From contig OX637346.1 of NCBI GenBank assembly GCA_951799405.1, positions 13,353,215-13,417,214 on the forward strand: a stretch of 64,000 nucleotides of DNA. The letters run 5' to 3'. The notes under the pieces are model-generated. The model ran no database searches. It saw nothing but the letters and a program-made list of their open reading frames with translations, and was not told where the DNA came from. Below are positions 10,891-20,729 of this stretch, piece by piece. The position numbers and the translations under genes were made by a program. This DNA comes from Agapetus fuscipes. Taxonomy: Eukaryota; Arthropoda; Insecta; Trichoptera; Glossosomatidae. Numbering within the stretch: the stretch's first letter is position 1; every line of letters starts with the position of its first letter.

Positions 10891-11842
10891 AAATTCTAGC
10901 CTTAGTTCCCATATTAGAAATTGAACCCACTCTAGATACTCATACTAGCTGCCGATTTCACCGGTGCTACCAATCTGAAATATCCGTCCAAGCTACTGAT
11001 TCTATCCTAGCCATTAACGCTTAAATTTTGAGCGCTTAATATTAAAAGCTTAAGCTATCACTCTATCAGCCATCTTTTGCTCAATTACTGCTCTTACAAT
11101 ACTGCCCTGCTAAGAAAGAAGGCAGTAACTGATTTTTTTTCGATATTGAGTTATATATGTATTTCCATATTTTAAACGACGCTGAATCCAATAAGCTCAG
11201 TAAAAAAGCAGGATCTCCTATGGTTACTGAGATATAAGCACACAGACTAGCAGTAAGTGTACTTAAAATCATACAATTCCTAAGTTTGAAGTCGATTATC
11301 TAAGAACAAACATTTTGCAGATACTGCCTTTTTGGTAAGCAGGGCAGAATAGCTACCCACCCTTACAGCCCCCTTCAGCCTAACACCCCCCTGCGCTTGT
11401 TCTAGCTTCCGCCCCCACCCTCACCACGACAAACCTGCTTGCTCTAATAATGCTTTTGTTGCCAACAGATTAAGGCAGAATATTTCTTAAAGTTATCACA
11501 CAAACTTTGGCAGAACTTAAGTCCAAAGAACACTTAACGATAAAGTCGTATTTTTATTCGCGGAAACTCAATGGAAACCTCTTAGAGCTCTCTAATGGTA
11601 ATATTTATTTAAGCCGCACATATTTTATTGTGCTAAAAGTCTTATAAAAAGTTACGATTTATTTCTTGATAGTGTTTATGATTGTTCTTCTTTAGTGTTA
11701 TTTATCTAATGGTTATCTTCTACAAACTCCGAGTCATTTATAGTAGGAAAAAATATGCGTTTTCAATACTTCTTTAATTTATGTTGCAAATGTGTTAAAT
11801 AACCTCAATGATGTCATCAAATTGATTTATCTAGCTTTATTG
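10891..11842. other. unassigned stretch, partly low complexity
   Basis: Scattered CTAGC/TAGCTRC variants (10895-11010, 11340-11430) resemble 9700-9985. No gene recognised; short open frames on either strand have no motifs. Confidence 0.4.
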
Positions 11843-12112
11843 TTCCTTGACTTATAGGTTGGTATGCGGCTGACCACCCATACTGTAAAAAATGGTTCAC
11901 TTTGCCAATGTCACCCATGTTTCAGGGAAGGACGGCAAGAGTTGCAGGGATTATGTTCATTTGAGATTGGGTTTTTATATTGTAGGTCCACATGCGGCAT
12001 GTGTTAGCGCGAAATTATGCATTATATCTGCTTGTGGGAATGCATTTAATATAAATCTTAAGTGATATATTATCTTTGCAGCTTAGATTAGATTAGATTG
12101 GATTAGATTAGA
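11843..12112 (+). repeat. SINE-A, full length, (TTAGA)n tail
   Basis: Runs from TTCCTTGACTTATAGG to GATTAGATTGGATTAG. It is a good reference copy, with CTGTTTCAGGG in the body and GTCCACATGCGGCATG near the 3' third. Confidence 0.95.
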
Positions 12113-12236
12113 TATCGAAATTTAGTACGAGTATTAAATATGCGTATGCCAACACGCCCCCCCAGTGCTTGTTTGGCTTATCTACCATTTGATTCAAAGA
12201 TGATCTTTTAATAAAATCGTCATATGAATCACATTC

Positions 12237-12416
12237 TACACAATATAACTCTTGCCGCGGTTCCCAGGAACAGGGTTAGCATTGGTAAAAAGAACCAATT
12301 ATAAACCAATAAAACAACCAATTACACCTGTGCGGCACTACAACAAGTGTCATAGACCCCTAGAGTCTTTAGAATCTAGGGAGTATCCCGCATAGGATTT
12401 CTTAAAAAAAAAAAAA
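12237..12416. repeat. SINE-A fragment (-) abutting a LINE-1 tail (+)
   Basis: At 12240-12300 the minus strand carries a diverged SINE-A middle. From 12324 the plus strand has tail type 1 (GCGGCACTACAACAAGTGTC, AATCTAGGGAGTATC, AGGATTTCTT and a 13-base A-run). Confidence 0.75.
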
Positions 12417-12683
12417 TTATAATGATAATTTCCAAACACAAATAATTTTTCAATAGTTTAAAAAACAAAAATTTAAAACAAATGTAGAAATATTAAGAAA
12501 GACGTCAGGTAAACAAAATATGCATAAATAAAAATAAAAATAAAAATATTATATTTTGTATTGTTTGTGTATTAACACTGTGAAAATTCATATTGTTTAA
12601 TTTTATAATTTTTTGATTAATTAAAAACACTGTTTATTTTCACGGATAAATTTATTCAATAAGATTAAAATCTTTAAACAAAT

Positions 12684-12718
12684 TACTAACGTTTTCGACC
12701 TAGAAGGTCATCATCAGG
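12684..12718 (-). ncRNA. hammerhead-like ribozyme core, left arm
   Basis: The inverse copy of the core in the right arm. On the minus strand: CTGATGA, one U, stem II GACCT/AGGTC with loop TCT, GAAA, palindromic helix III AACGTT and a potential cleavage base A. Only about two base pairs of helix I can be drawn. Confidence 0.55.
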
Positions 12719-12729
12719 TTATATATAGA

Positions 12730-12768
12730 TACCTGATGATGACCTTCTAGGTCGAAAACGTTAGTAAT
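12730..12768 (+). ncRNA. hammerhead-like ribozyme core, right arm
   Basis: CTGATGA at 12733-12739, an extra U at 12740, stem II GACCT/AGGTC (12741-12753, loop TCT) and GAAA at 12754-12757. Helix III is the self-complementary AACGTT at 12757-12762, and the predicted cleavage base is A12763. Helix I is weak, with TAC/GTA (3 bp) visible. Hammerheads with a short palindromic helix III are known in Penelope-like elements. Core bases are complete but activity is not certain. Confidence 0.6.
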
Positions 12769-12859
12769 TTGTTTAAAGATTTTAATCTTATTGAATAAAT
12801 TTATCCGTGAAAATAAACAGTGTTTTTAATTAATCAAAAAATTATAAAATTAAAAATAT

Positions 12860-13092
12860 TATGTTGTGTAAGTAAGTATTCCACTGTTCCTGTTACGGAA
12901 TTTAAAATTGTTCACTTAAAAGGGCAAAAAGCGCCGAGTTCCTGTGTTATTTAATTAATGAGTTTTTCATTTTCCGATAATATTTCCACGAAAAGAAAAC
13001 ACAAAAATGCTGTAGTCTTCCTGCATTCTGCCGGCGAATTTCATTTTTGCCGGCAAAAAACGCGTCCGGAATGCGTTCGTAAGAGTCTCCAC
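12860..13092. other. unassigned, partly CpG-rich
   Basis: No gene. About 13025-13085 is unusually CpG-rich, with GCCGGC occurring twice and ACGCGTCCGG. It has no repeat match in the window. Confidence 0.3.
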
Positions 13093-13250
13093 GTACCTCA
13101 AGAGTAAAACTTCAAGTTTAAAACTGAGCCTACGAGTTTACAAAAAAATAATGAAAATAAAGTATCGCTTTGAGTGAGCGTTTCAGTTTTCGTACATTGA
13201 GTTAAATCTCTACGGTTAAATTAAATCTCCAAGTCTAATACTTGGGGTAC
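13093..13250. mobile_element. TIR MITE (TACCYCAAG family)
   Basis: Starts GTACCTCAAGAGTAAAAC and ends CTAATACTTGGGGTAC, so the ends are inverted. Internal parts resemble the other copies at 14.1, 18.2, 22.7, 27.2, 44.5 and 63.7 kb. Confidence 0.7.
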
Positions 13251-14107
13251 AGTGCAGACGGCCAGTTTTGCAGCTAGTAGCTGTGGAAGTCGCGCTAGTG
13301 GTTTCCTCGAGTAGGAAGCAAACACGCGAGTCGTGAAGGGGACCAACTAAGAGTCCACTCTAGTAAAGAGAACTAACTAACGTAGGCAGTTGTCTACGGA
13401 AAAACCGTAGCAAAATATTAATACTAACTACGGTTTAACATTGTACTTACAGTATTAAAAATTTAAGTTAACAAAAAATTGAGGCAAAAATGCTTTATGG
13501 ATTTAGTTCGTTCAAATACTCATCGTATTTTATTCAAGTATATACAATAACTTCACTTATAAGTAAGTACCTATGAGGCAAATCACCATAGTGGGTAAAT
13601 TGATTTAGTTTGCCACCGGTTTTTTTGTTTCAGAGAAGATGCTTATTGTATCGTGATATTTTGAGTTTTAATGTTGTTATAACATTGTTTCACAATTTAA
13701 ATTTATGGCTTTTATAGAAAACCTTAGGAAATTCCTTTTATTGTGGGTGTTATAATGTATAAATATTTCTTTTTTTGTTTGTACGGAAAAAAACTAATTA
13801 AAACAATTGATCCGTGTTTTCGCAATTTGCATTTTAAGTATAACTCTGCGGAATTAAAAACACAAGCAAAATTTAAATTATCTCCTCACTTAACTTTTCA
13901 TCTGAAAAAACGATAAAAAATAATCATAATTTGGAGGGCAAAGTTTGGAAAAAGTAAACACAGGGGGGGCTAATCCGTCCAGCCCGCGGCCAAACGGTGA
14001 AAACAAAACCTTTGCGGCCGAAAAAAAGAGAAACCTTGTACCAAGCCGGCTTAATTTGTTTTTCTTGTTGACATTTATATGATCCCATAAAAAGGGCTGC
14101 GGAGGCA
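13251..14107. other. unassigned AT-rich stretch
   Basis: Two overlapping minus-strand frames at 13890-14148 have no recognised domain. No gene supported. Confidence 0.4.
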
Positions 14108-14405
14108 CTGTACCTCAAAGTATAAAACTGCACGTTTATACTCAACAAAAGCGTTTTATTTCAAACGTGTAGAAAGTTAAACGCTCTTTAGATGCGCTGT
14201 TTCAACTGACAATTATTTAAATGGTTGAGCTTATACTGAAAGTTTTATACTAAACATCCAACTCCAAAGTATAATACTCGACGTACAGACTCAACCAAAG
14301 TGTTTACGTGAATTTTACGTAAATTGAAACACTCATAAGGGTAGCTGTTTAAGTTTACATGTATTTTTCAGGTTGAGTATACACGTGAAGTTTATACTTG
14401 AGGTT
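14108..14405. mobile_element. two adjacent TIR MITE copies
   Basis: GTACCTCAAAGTATAAAAC and ACGTTTATACTCAAC begin the first copy. A second copy follows from about 14260 (CTCCAAAGTATAATACTC, GACTCAACCAAAGTG) and closes with GGTTGAGTATACACGTG and TTTATACTTGAGG. Tandem or dimeric arrangement. Confidence 0.65.
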
Positions 14406-14754
14406 CTGGTCGCCGCGACGCTTGTGAATTCGTTGGCTCGCCTTACGGGCCTCGCTCCACTTGGCCGTTAGTGGGTTTACTCATCAAATTAACCCTTTAA
14501 GAAAACAAAGAGAAGAGAGAGAGAGCCTCTTAGGAAACGGTCCCGGGAAAGTCGAGCGAGATCTCATCTTACAGTGAACCAAGTATGTAGGTATGTACCC
14601 GTAGAGATGCTGCCAAGGACCACTTGCTTCCGTGAGATGGGTGGGATGTTCTGAAGGAGACAGAGAGAGAGGGAAGCAGTTGAATGTGTGTTTGTCCGAG
14701 AGAGGTAAACAAAAACGCTGTCAATGAGATGTTATACAATAATGAACTGTAATT
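14406..14754. other. unassigned stretch
   Basis: Contains a short GAGA run near 14510-14525. The minus-strand frame at 14569-14799 overlaps SINE-A and has no domain. Confidence 0.35.
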
Positions 14755-14957
14755 TAAAGATATATTAACATTTTTAATTGATATTAAATGCACGCCCACA
14801 AACAGACACGTTAAATTTTGCGCTTACAAATGCTGCATGTGTACTTACAAATTAAAATCCGAACCTCAAATGAACATAAACCCTGCAACTTTTCCTGACC
14901 TTCTCTGAAACAAGGGTGACATTGGGAAGGTGAACCATTTTTAAAGTAGGTATGAGT
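14755..14957 (-). repeat. SINE-A copy
   Basis: Keeps GCCCACAAACAGACACG, CTCAAATGAACATAAACC and CTGAAACAAGGGTGACATT. The head is degraded after GTATGAGTCACG. Confidence 0.85.
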
Positions 14958-15734
14958 CACGAAAGGCTGCAGTTAGAGAATAAAATTGAGATAGGTAAGT
15001 TTATCATTGGTTTATATGTATTACAAAAAAAAAATGTTTTTCAAGCCTGGTCCAAAATCTATTCTTAAAAATAGCATAACAGTCATTGTGGTTGGTGACT
15101 AAGCTAATTCAATAGAAAGTTTCCCACCGTGGTAGTCAGATGTCAGACTGAATTTCGAACCTGCCAGGTGTAGAAAAAAATATACCATTTAATACGAAGT
15201 CATCAATTATAATAAATGCTGATAAAATGCAATACATTTCAGGTTTTTAAAAGGTCGTTTTCAAAAAATAAGAAACAATTCTTTGAAAACTATTCTTCTG
15301 TTAATATTTCACAATGTTTATAATGAAAAATTAATGTATGTAGCTTGCCTTTAGCCATTAAATACTTAAAGCAACTAATCATTTACAATTGAACTAAAGA
15401 GTTTGTCAACTGTCTTCGTGAAAACAAACCATCTGAGATGAAATTACCTTCAAAGTGAAGATGAAACACGCTTCGCCCATTGGCTTTATTTTTGAAGGTG
15501 AGTATATCAAGTTTAAATATAATGAAAATTAAAACGAAATGTGATTAACGTTGAAGTGTGTCAAAATGAAACAAAATGATATTATATTGTTTTCGAGAAT
15601 TTAGAATTTCTTTTGATAGCAAGTAGGTATTTCATTACCTACCGTAAATTCTACAAGGCTTTAATTTCCCCGTATAAAATTGTAGCAATCCTTTAAATTA
15701 ATTAAATTATAAAACACATGTGTCAAGTAGGAAA
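14958..15734. other. unassigned AT-rich stretch
   Basis: No repeat match or gene seen. Confidence 0.4.
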
Positions 15735-15814
15735 CATTGGTGACATGTGCAAAGTGAACCATTTTTTACAGTATGGGTGGAAAGCTTCATATCAATTTAT
15801 AAGTCAAGGAATTT
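15735..15814 (-). repeat. SINE-A head fragment
   Basis: GCAAAGTGAACCATTTTTTA and CTTATAAATTGATATGAAGC (minus sense) identify the 5' end of SINE-A. The rest is missing. Confidence 0.75.
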
Positions 15815-16137
15815 CTAAAATTACGTGTTCGCTTGAAGCTTAGAAATATTTACGATACCTGTTCAAAATATAAGTCATTTTTCTCTTTGATAAAAATACA
15901 AGCACCCAAGATAGCATCGAGAGAGAAATATTGACCTGGAAATCTCAAACAGCGTTACAACGATATAAAATTAATGCGGTGGAGACACTACCCAAAGGGG
16001 GTTTCTTCTTCCTAGCGCTGTTCTATGTAATATCGCCTTAGAGACCACATTCCCGTACGTCTGTGTCTCGACTTGAGACAGAAGATTTATAGCGCTACAC
16101 CGAGTAATACTGTGGATACGAACCATTTAGTAATAAC

Positions 16138-16300
16138 ATAGAGGAGCAGAAACTAACTTACTCGTACTGCATTGATGCATACGTTTGCTACTGCCCACTT
16201 TTTTCTCAGTCCTGTCAAACATTGCATTGGTGTAGTCCAACCATTCTCAACCTGCGGCCCGACAACCTTTTTCGTGCGGCCCTAAACACATTTATTATCA
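16138..16300. repeat. repeat related to 6984-7060, then hAT-like end
   Basis: GAGGAGCAGAAACTAACTTA matches 6986. From about 16232 the bases ATTCTCAACCTGCGGCCCG resemble the ends of some hAT transposons, but the terminal CAG and a partner end were not found. Confidence 0.4.
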
Positions 16301-16491
16301 GGGACGTGATTTACAGAATCATGCAGCAATTATAAAAACGATTTGTCTAAAATTGTTGAAAAATTATCTCACTGTCAAAAATCACACCAATTTTAAAATA
16401 AACGCTTGGATACATGTTACTTTTTTCACTACTGTTATATGCTTATAATGATATCTTATATCTTAAAATAATGCCTTTTTTTGCTAAAATT

Positions 16492-16815
16492 CATCAATTT
16501 AAGCATTCACAATATTTATGCCACGTGGAAAGAATGAATGATGATAGACTGACAAAGTATGTATATAAAGAAAGTGTGAAGGGAGAAAGAGGGAAGGGAT
16601 GACCGAGAAAAGTATGGAGTGATCAGATTGAGGAAATTGTGAAAGAATAGGATATACAAAGTGAGCGTAAAAGAAGAAAATGCATGAAAAAGGTGATGGA
16701 TATGAATGAATTGAAAAAGGTATGTAAGGATAGGAAAAAATGACAGCTCTGCATAGGCTCTGACCACCCCTAGCGGAATGGCGACAGAGTTACAGTTACA
16801 GCTTACAGTTACAGT
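16492..16815 (+). pseudogene. RTE-like LINE ORF2 C-terminus with tail
   Basis: Translated from about 16495 the frame reads HVERMNDDRLTKYVYKE, then a G-R-rich segment, PRKVWSDQIEEI, and finally KVMDMNELKKVCKDRKK before in-frame stops. This pattern (GHVxRMxxxRLPKxV, GRPRKxWxDxI, LCxDRxxW) is the C-terminal tail of many LINE reverse transcriptases. At least three internal stops break it. The 3' end CAGCTCTGCATAGGCTC ... GCGACAGAGTTACAG closes in a TTACAG microsatellite. Related scraps lie at 43843, 45279, 47450 and 48593. Confidence 0.85.
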
Positions 16816-16829
16816 TATCTGTCAACTGG

Positions 16830-17040
16830 AAGCCGTTATTATTCGCAATAGTGCCAACTTTCTAGGAACATTTTTACATTCGCCCGAGTTTTTTTGTACA
16901 CATGGAAATGCAAGTGTGAAGTTATTTGTTCTCTTTCTTACAAATGACAATTTTCGTAAGTAAGTTGAAACATATACATATAAATATAATGTTTATTTTC
17001 GTTAAAAGGATTTCTAGTCCACAGATATCATAAGTTAATG
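16830..17040. repeat. second half of the repeat shared with 7.2-7.4 kb
   Basis: ATTCGCAATAGTGCCAAC, GTGAAGTTATTTGTTCTC and TTTCTAGTCCACAGATATCAT parallel 7247-7418. Together with 16138-16220 it looks like one old repeat split by later insertions, including the RTE-like LINE. Confidence 0.65.
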
Positions 17041-17330
17041 GTGCGAACCGATCTGGCTTCGTACCTACATGAAAACCAAACTCGTATAAGGTCCTTGCTA
17101 GCTGCCGTACTCAATATTAGCAATATTATGACTAAAAAACTATGTACATAGAACTTGAGGAAATTAAAACTTAATTGTTGTGTACGTGATTCAGGTTGTT
17201 TTTTCACAAAAAACAGCTAATGGCTTTTATTTTAAAAGATTTTTATTTCAAATAAAACAATATTTAAACAGATATTGTTTATAAATTCAATAGGAAAAAC
17301 GAAATTTTAATGCACTATTTTTTATTTTTT
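17041..17330. other. unassigned AT-rich stretch
   Basis: Flanks the ribozyme motif on its 3' side (minus sense) and may belong to the same PLE-like repeat. No gene. Confidence 0.35.
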
Positions 17331-17370
17331 TGCTCAAACGTTTTCGCCTAATAAGGCATCTTCAGGAGCA
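17331..17370 (-). ncRNA. hammerhead ribozyme, apparently intact (PLE family 2)
   Basis: On the minus strand, helix I TGCTC (17366-17370) pairs with GAGCA (17331-17335). Between them lie CTGAAGA (17359-17365), an extra U (17358), stem II GCCT/AGGC with loop TATT (17346-17357) and GAAA (17342-17345). Then comes palindromic helix III AACGTT (17337-17342), with U as the cleavage base at 17336. Every core base of a minimal hammerhead is present and all three helices can form, helix III intermolecularly or as two base pairs. The relative at 43705-43744 shares helix I. Confidence 0.8.
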
Positions 17371-18186
17371 TATTAAGAGCAAGATATATTGTTTAGCTCG
17401 CCTACAGTGAATTTTTTGGTTTGTAAAAAAACTTGCTTTTCATAGAAAACGAGTAAGTAAGAAGAATCAACTCGTTACTGGGCCAATACGGTGTGAAGCT
17501 GACACGAAGAAGAAGACAATAAAGGTAATTTTGTGAATTGAGATCTTGTTTTGCGTTGTCTCAAAATTGGACTTAGAAGGCACCTTTAAATATGCAAGTA
17601 AGTTTAAATACGTGTGCATTTACATACATAGTGTGTCATTTGTTTGAGTCAATAGTTATAAAACATAAAAAACTCAACAAAAAATATACCTATGTACATT
17701 TTGATATAGAAATATTAATTTGGTATACATCTATGTTCTTAACAAAAATTGTATTTTTCTTAATTTCATCGCTTTCAATTCCTCGATCAGAATACTGTCT
17801 GAAATCCATCATCATCATCATCAAGATCAACAGCCCTGAGAATTGGCCTTGACTGAATTCAGAATCTTCTCCTCTCTCGCCTATCCATCGCCTTTGATAG
17901 TCTAAAGTTAAAATCAATCAATAATTAAAGATACTATGTTCATATACTCAAAAATTGTAAAACCCTCGAAAATTTATATCTCAAAATGTCTTAATCCTCC
18001 AGGGATGAAACGCGATACGGTTTGTTGTGCTGCGCCCCACCTGAGAGCAGCGGGAAAGCATCAAAGTTCTCCCTAATAATATTACATCTCACCTTTCTCG
18101 CAAAGCAAATGGCCAACCCTGGATTTACATGTATATCGTCTCCCAAGATATACCGCGAACACTTGAAGAGTCTCGATTGACTCACC
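17371..18186. other. unassigned stretch
   Basis: No gene. Small frames at 17592-17917 on both strands have no recognised motif; a CATCAT run lies near 17808. Confidence 0.4.
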
Positions 18187-18311
18187 TGTACCTCAAGTAT
18201 AAACAATACGTTCAAACTCAATCAAAAGTGAATGAATACTGAAACGCTCACAAGAAATGCTGTTTCAGTTGAAATACTATTTATGGTTGAGTTTAACGTA
18301 CTTGGGGTACT
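18187..18311. mobile_element. TIR MITE (TACCYCAAG family)
   Basis: GTACCTCAAGTATAAAC with ACGTTCAAACTCAATCAAAA on the left mirrors GGTTGAGTTTAACGTAC and TTGGGGTAC on the right. About 125 bp, no coding capacity. Confidence 0.8.
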
Positions 18312-19562
18312 CTGTTTCAGATGTAGTCCCCTCAGCCCATCTATCTATCGCCTACATTAGATTACGTAAGTCGTCACACCTGAGGAAATGGACAAGAACA
18401 AAGGCGGTCCCTTTCAGACTCAGGGAAATGCAGTGTTATTGAATTTGCAAAATAAAAATGTGTCGTTGGAGGTGAGAATATTTTGAAAAAAAATTAAAAT
18501 TTTAAACAAAATTTCAATAGGAAAATGTGTGTGAAGTAATGAACACATTATATTAGAGTAGTTCCTATAATCGAAGAAATTAAAATGTTCGGAATGTAAG
18601 GCTTTAAATGAAGCAAAAAATGTGATCGAATAAAATCATTTAATTCATAATGTAAAAATAAAGCACCAAGTTTTTCTTGGCGGTTGGACTTATTTTCTCG
18701 GGCGCTTTGATGTTATCACACCATTATCAAGAGAAATAGAAAATTACAAATGTGAATTCGGAGAAGCTTTCTAATTTTTATAATTTCACTGGTGAAAACA
18801 AACTTTGTGTTGTATTTGAACATTATGAATTTCAAATGAAGATTGGTGTTGAGGAGATGAAAGAAGTGTAAAAGGACAGAATCATGTGAAGACTGTAGAG
18901 AAGTTAAATATAATAACATTTTAATTTATAAGTTTTCAACCTGTTTTTTTTATTTATTTTATTTACATCGAAAATTAATTAGCCATTGAATAAACTTAAT
19001 TAGTCATTAATAATAAAATAGAAGATGTTTATAAAAACACATTCAAATGTATTCAAATACTCGACTTATTCAGTCGAAATTGAAAGACAATTTTCATTTA
19101 ATTTCTTGGAATTGAATGAAAATCTTGTTTGTCATAAATTACCGTTGGATGTGCCCCATCAAAGCGCTGCGTCACGGACTTCTGCCCTTATCTCCCAGTG
19201 CGGGGCTCTCCCCGACACTCTTGTATTGAGTGCTAAAAGTTGTCGATCGTCGCGACTTATTGAATATTCATCAGCCAAGTCTCTTTTGCGTCTCCCGCCC
19301 TCCATTTTACACCAATTTTGCCATCGTTGGGTCCATTGTGACGTATTTAATCTCATTGTATCGTCGCAGCTTCCATTTAGGCATATTTTGCTCCTTGAAG
19401 CATTTTTGAGCTTATAGTGCTATATTTACAGCGATAATACCATCGTTTAGTGTATTGTATCTACCAGTTCACACGCTTGTATGTTAAAATGCCTTCTAGA
19501 TGATCGAGAGCCATGAAAAGGCGTAATGAAAATCTTGCAAACTTCTTATTTTTTAAGGATAA
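18312..19562. other. unassigned AT-rich stretch
   Basis: Frames of 130 codons (plus, 19025-19417) and 65 codons (minus) overlap near 19.1-19.4 kb in a less AT-rich patch. Neither shows a recognisable domain; the longer begins with low-complexity residues. No gene claimed. Confidence 0.35.
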
Positions 19563-19757
19563 CAAAAAAAACAACTTTGTTTTCGATTACGTGAGTATAT
19601 ATATTTTTATACCACAACCGGCTTTGCAAACATCCGTTTGCATCGTCAGGTGGTTCAATTAATACCACCTGACGATGCAAACGGATGTTTGCGAAACCGG
19701 TTGTGGTATAAAAATATATATACTTACGTAATCGAAAACAAAGCTGTTTTTTCTTTT
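19563..19757. mobile_element. PLE-like palindrome, family 3
   Basis: Two inverted arms of about 90 bp are centred on GGTTCAATTAATACC. Outer parts read TTTGTTTTCGATTACG and its inverse. The arms differ at a few positions, including two in the ribozyme core of the left arm, so the left core is likely dead while the right is intact. The following bases (TTACAAAGTTAATGCCTC at about 19777) recur at 56770, giving the true 3' extent of the parent repeat. Confidence 0.8.
19662..19709 (+). ncRNA. hammerhead ribozyme, apparently intact (PLE family 3)
   Basis: Helix I is ATACCAC (19662-19668) with GTGGTAT (19703-19709), seven pairs. CTGACGA spans 19669-19675, an extra U is at 19676, and stem II is GCAAAC/GTTTGC with loop GGAT (19677-19692). 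GAAA is at 19693-19696 and helix III is palindromic ACCGGT (19696-19701). The predicted cleavage base is U19702. It has the longest helices of the motifs in this window. Confidence 0.85.
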
Positions 19758-19841
19758 TTCCGTAATGATGAACGATTACAAAGTTAATGCCTCTACAATC
19801 AACAAAATTCTTATATTTTTATTATTATCTTCTTGTATCAT

Positions 19842-20094
19842 TCCTCGACTTAAAGTTTGGTATGATGCTGACCACTCACCCTGTTAAAAAAATGGTTTAA
19901 TTTGCCACTCTCATTTGGCACTCCTCTTTCAGGGAAGTCCGGCAAAAGTTGCAGGGTTTATGTTCATTTGAGATTTGTATTTTAATTTGTAAGTACACAT
20001 TCAGCATATTTTGTATGCGCGAACTAACACGTGTTTGTTTGTGGGCATGCATTTGATATGAGCTTTGAGTGTTAATATATCTTTGCAACTAAGG
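19842..20094 (+). repeat. SINE-A copy
   Basis: TTCCTCGACTTAAAG to ATATCTTTGCAACTAAGG. CTCTTTCAGGGAAG and GTTTGTTTGTGGGCATG mark the body; the tail is lost. Confidence 0.9.
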
Positions 20095-20189
20095 TAAAGG
20101 ATTATAGTATGCTTGCTATAGTTTTGGCATTTTAAAAACGATTGTATTATAATATTTGCTACAATTTTGGCATTTTTACTCTCATTGTA

Positions 20190-20410
20190 CCACCTATTTT
20201 TCTCATATCTTAGGTTCGTAAAACATATTAGGGCTTTTTTGACCATTTTAGCAATGATTTTATCATTTATACCATTGATGTAATAATCATAAATGTGCCT
20301 TATATACCAATGGTTTATACACCCATTCTACCATTTTTTCTATCAATCTAATATATTTAAGCCCATCGTACCATCCTAAGAATCATTCCATCACCCCTGC
20401 GATACATTAT
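20190..20410. repeat. degenerate ACCATT-rich repeat
   Basis: ACCATT, ACCATC and ATCATT variants recur every 15-30 bases. Perhaps a decayed minisatellite, perhaps chance. Confidence 0.25.
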
Positions 20411-20729
20411 TGAAGACTCTTTGTGCCGTTCCGTATCACTTTAGTAAAATAATCATTTTTAATCTGCTTACTGATTTGCATCATTCACTTTGCGCCGTTT
20501 GAGTAGACGTTAATTATTCAAACACTTTAAGTGAAACCTTTTACCCCCTTTCGCTGGAATTGTAGCTCGTCAAGAGTTTCAGTGGCCACTAGAGCTAATG
20601 CAATGTATATTATATGCACCAAGTACGTACCTTGGTGGTACTTTCAAATCGCATTGCTAATTAGGTGCATTAGTGAAGTATTATGAAAGTATTTTTCACA
20701 GCTTTTGAAATTGTGGTAGGACTTCATTA
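20411..20729. other. unassigned stretch
   Basis: No gene or repeat recognised. Confidence 0.35.

Larger units (their letters stand above)
12596..12854. mobile_element. PLE-like near-perfect palindrome, family 1
   Basis: Two arms of about 120 bp are inverted around a short centre (TTATATATAGATA, about 12718-12731). The arms are almost identical, implying a young or conversion-maintained structure. Each arm reads outward from a hammerhead-like core into an AT-rich segment ending AATTATAAAATTAAA. The left flank continues into sequence also found at 4095-4186, so the palindrome is part of a longer element. No reverse transcriptase is present. Confidence 0.8.

Noticed and set aside
16232..16300. 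hAT terminal end
   Set aside because: Resembles the TTCTCAACCTGCGGCC motif but terminal CAG and a partner end with 8-bp duplication were not found; kept only as a note.
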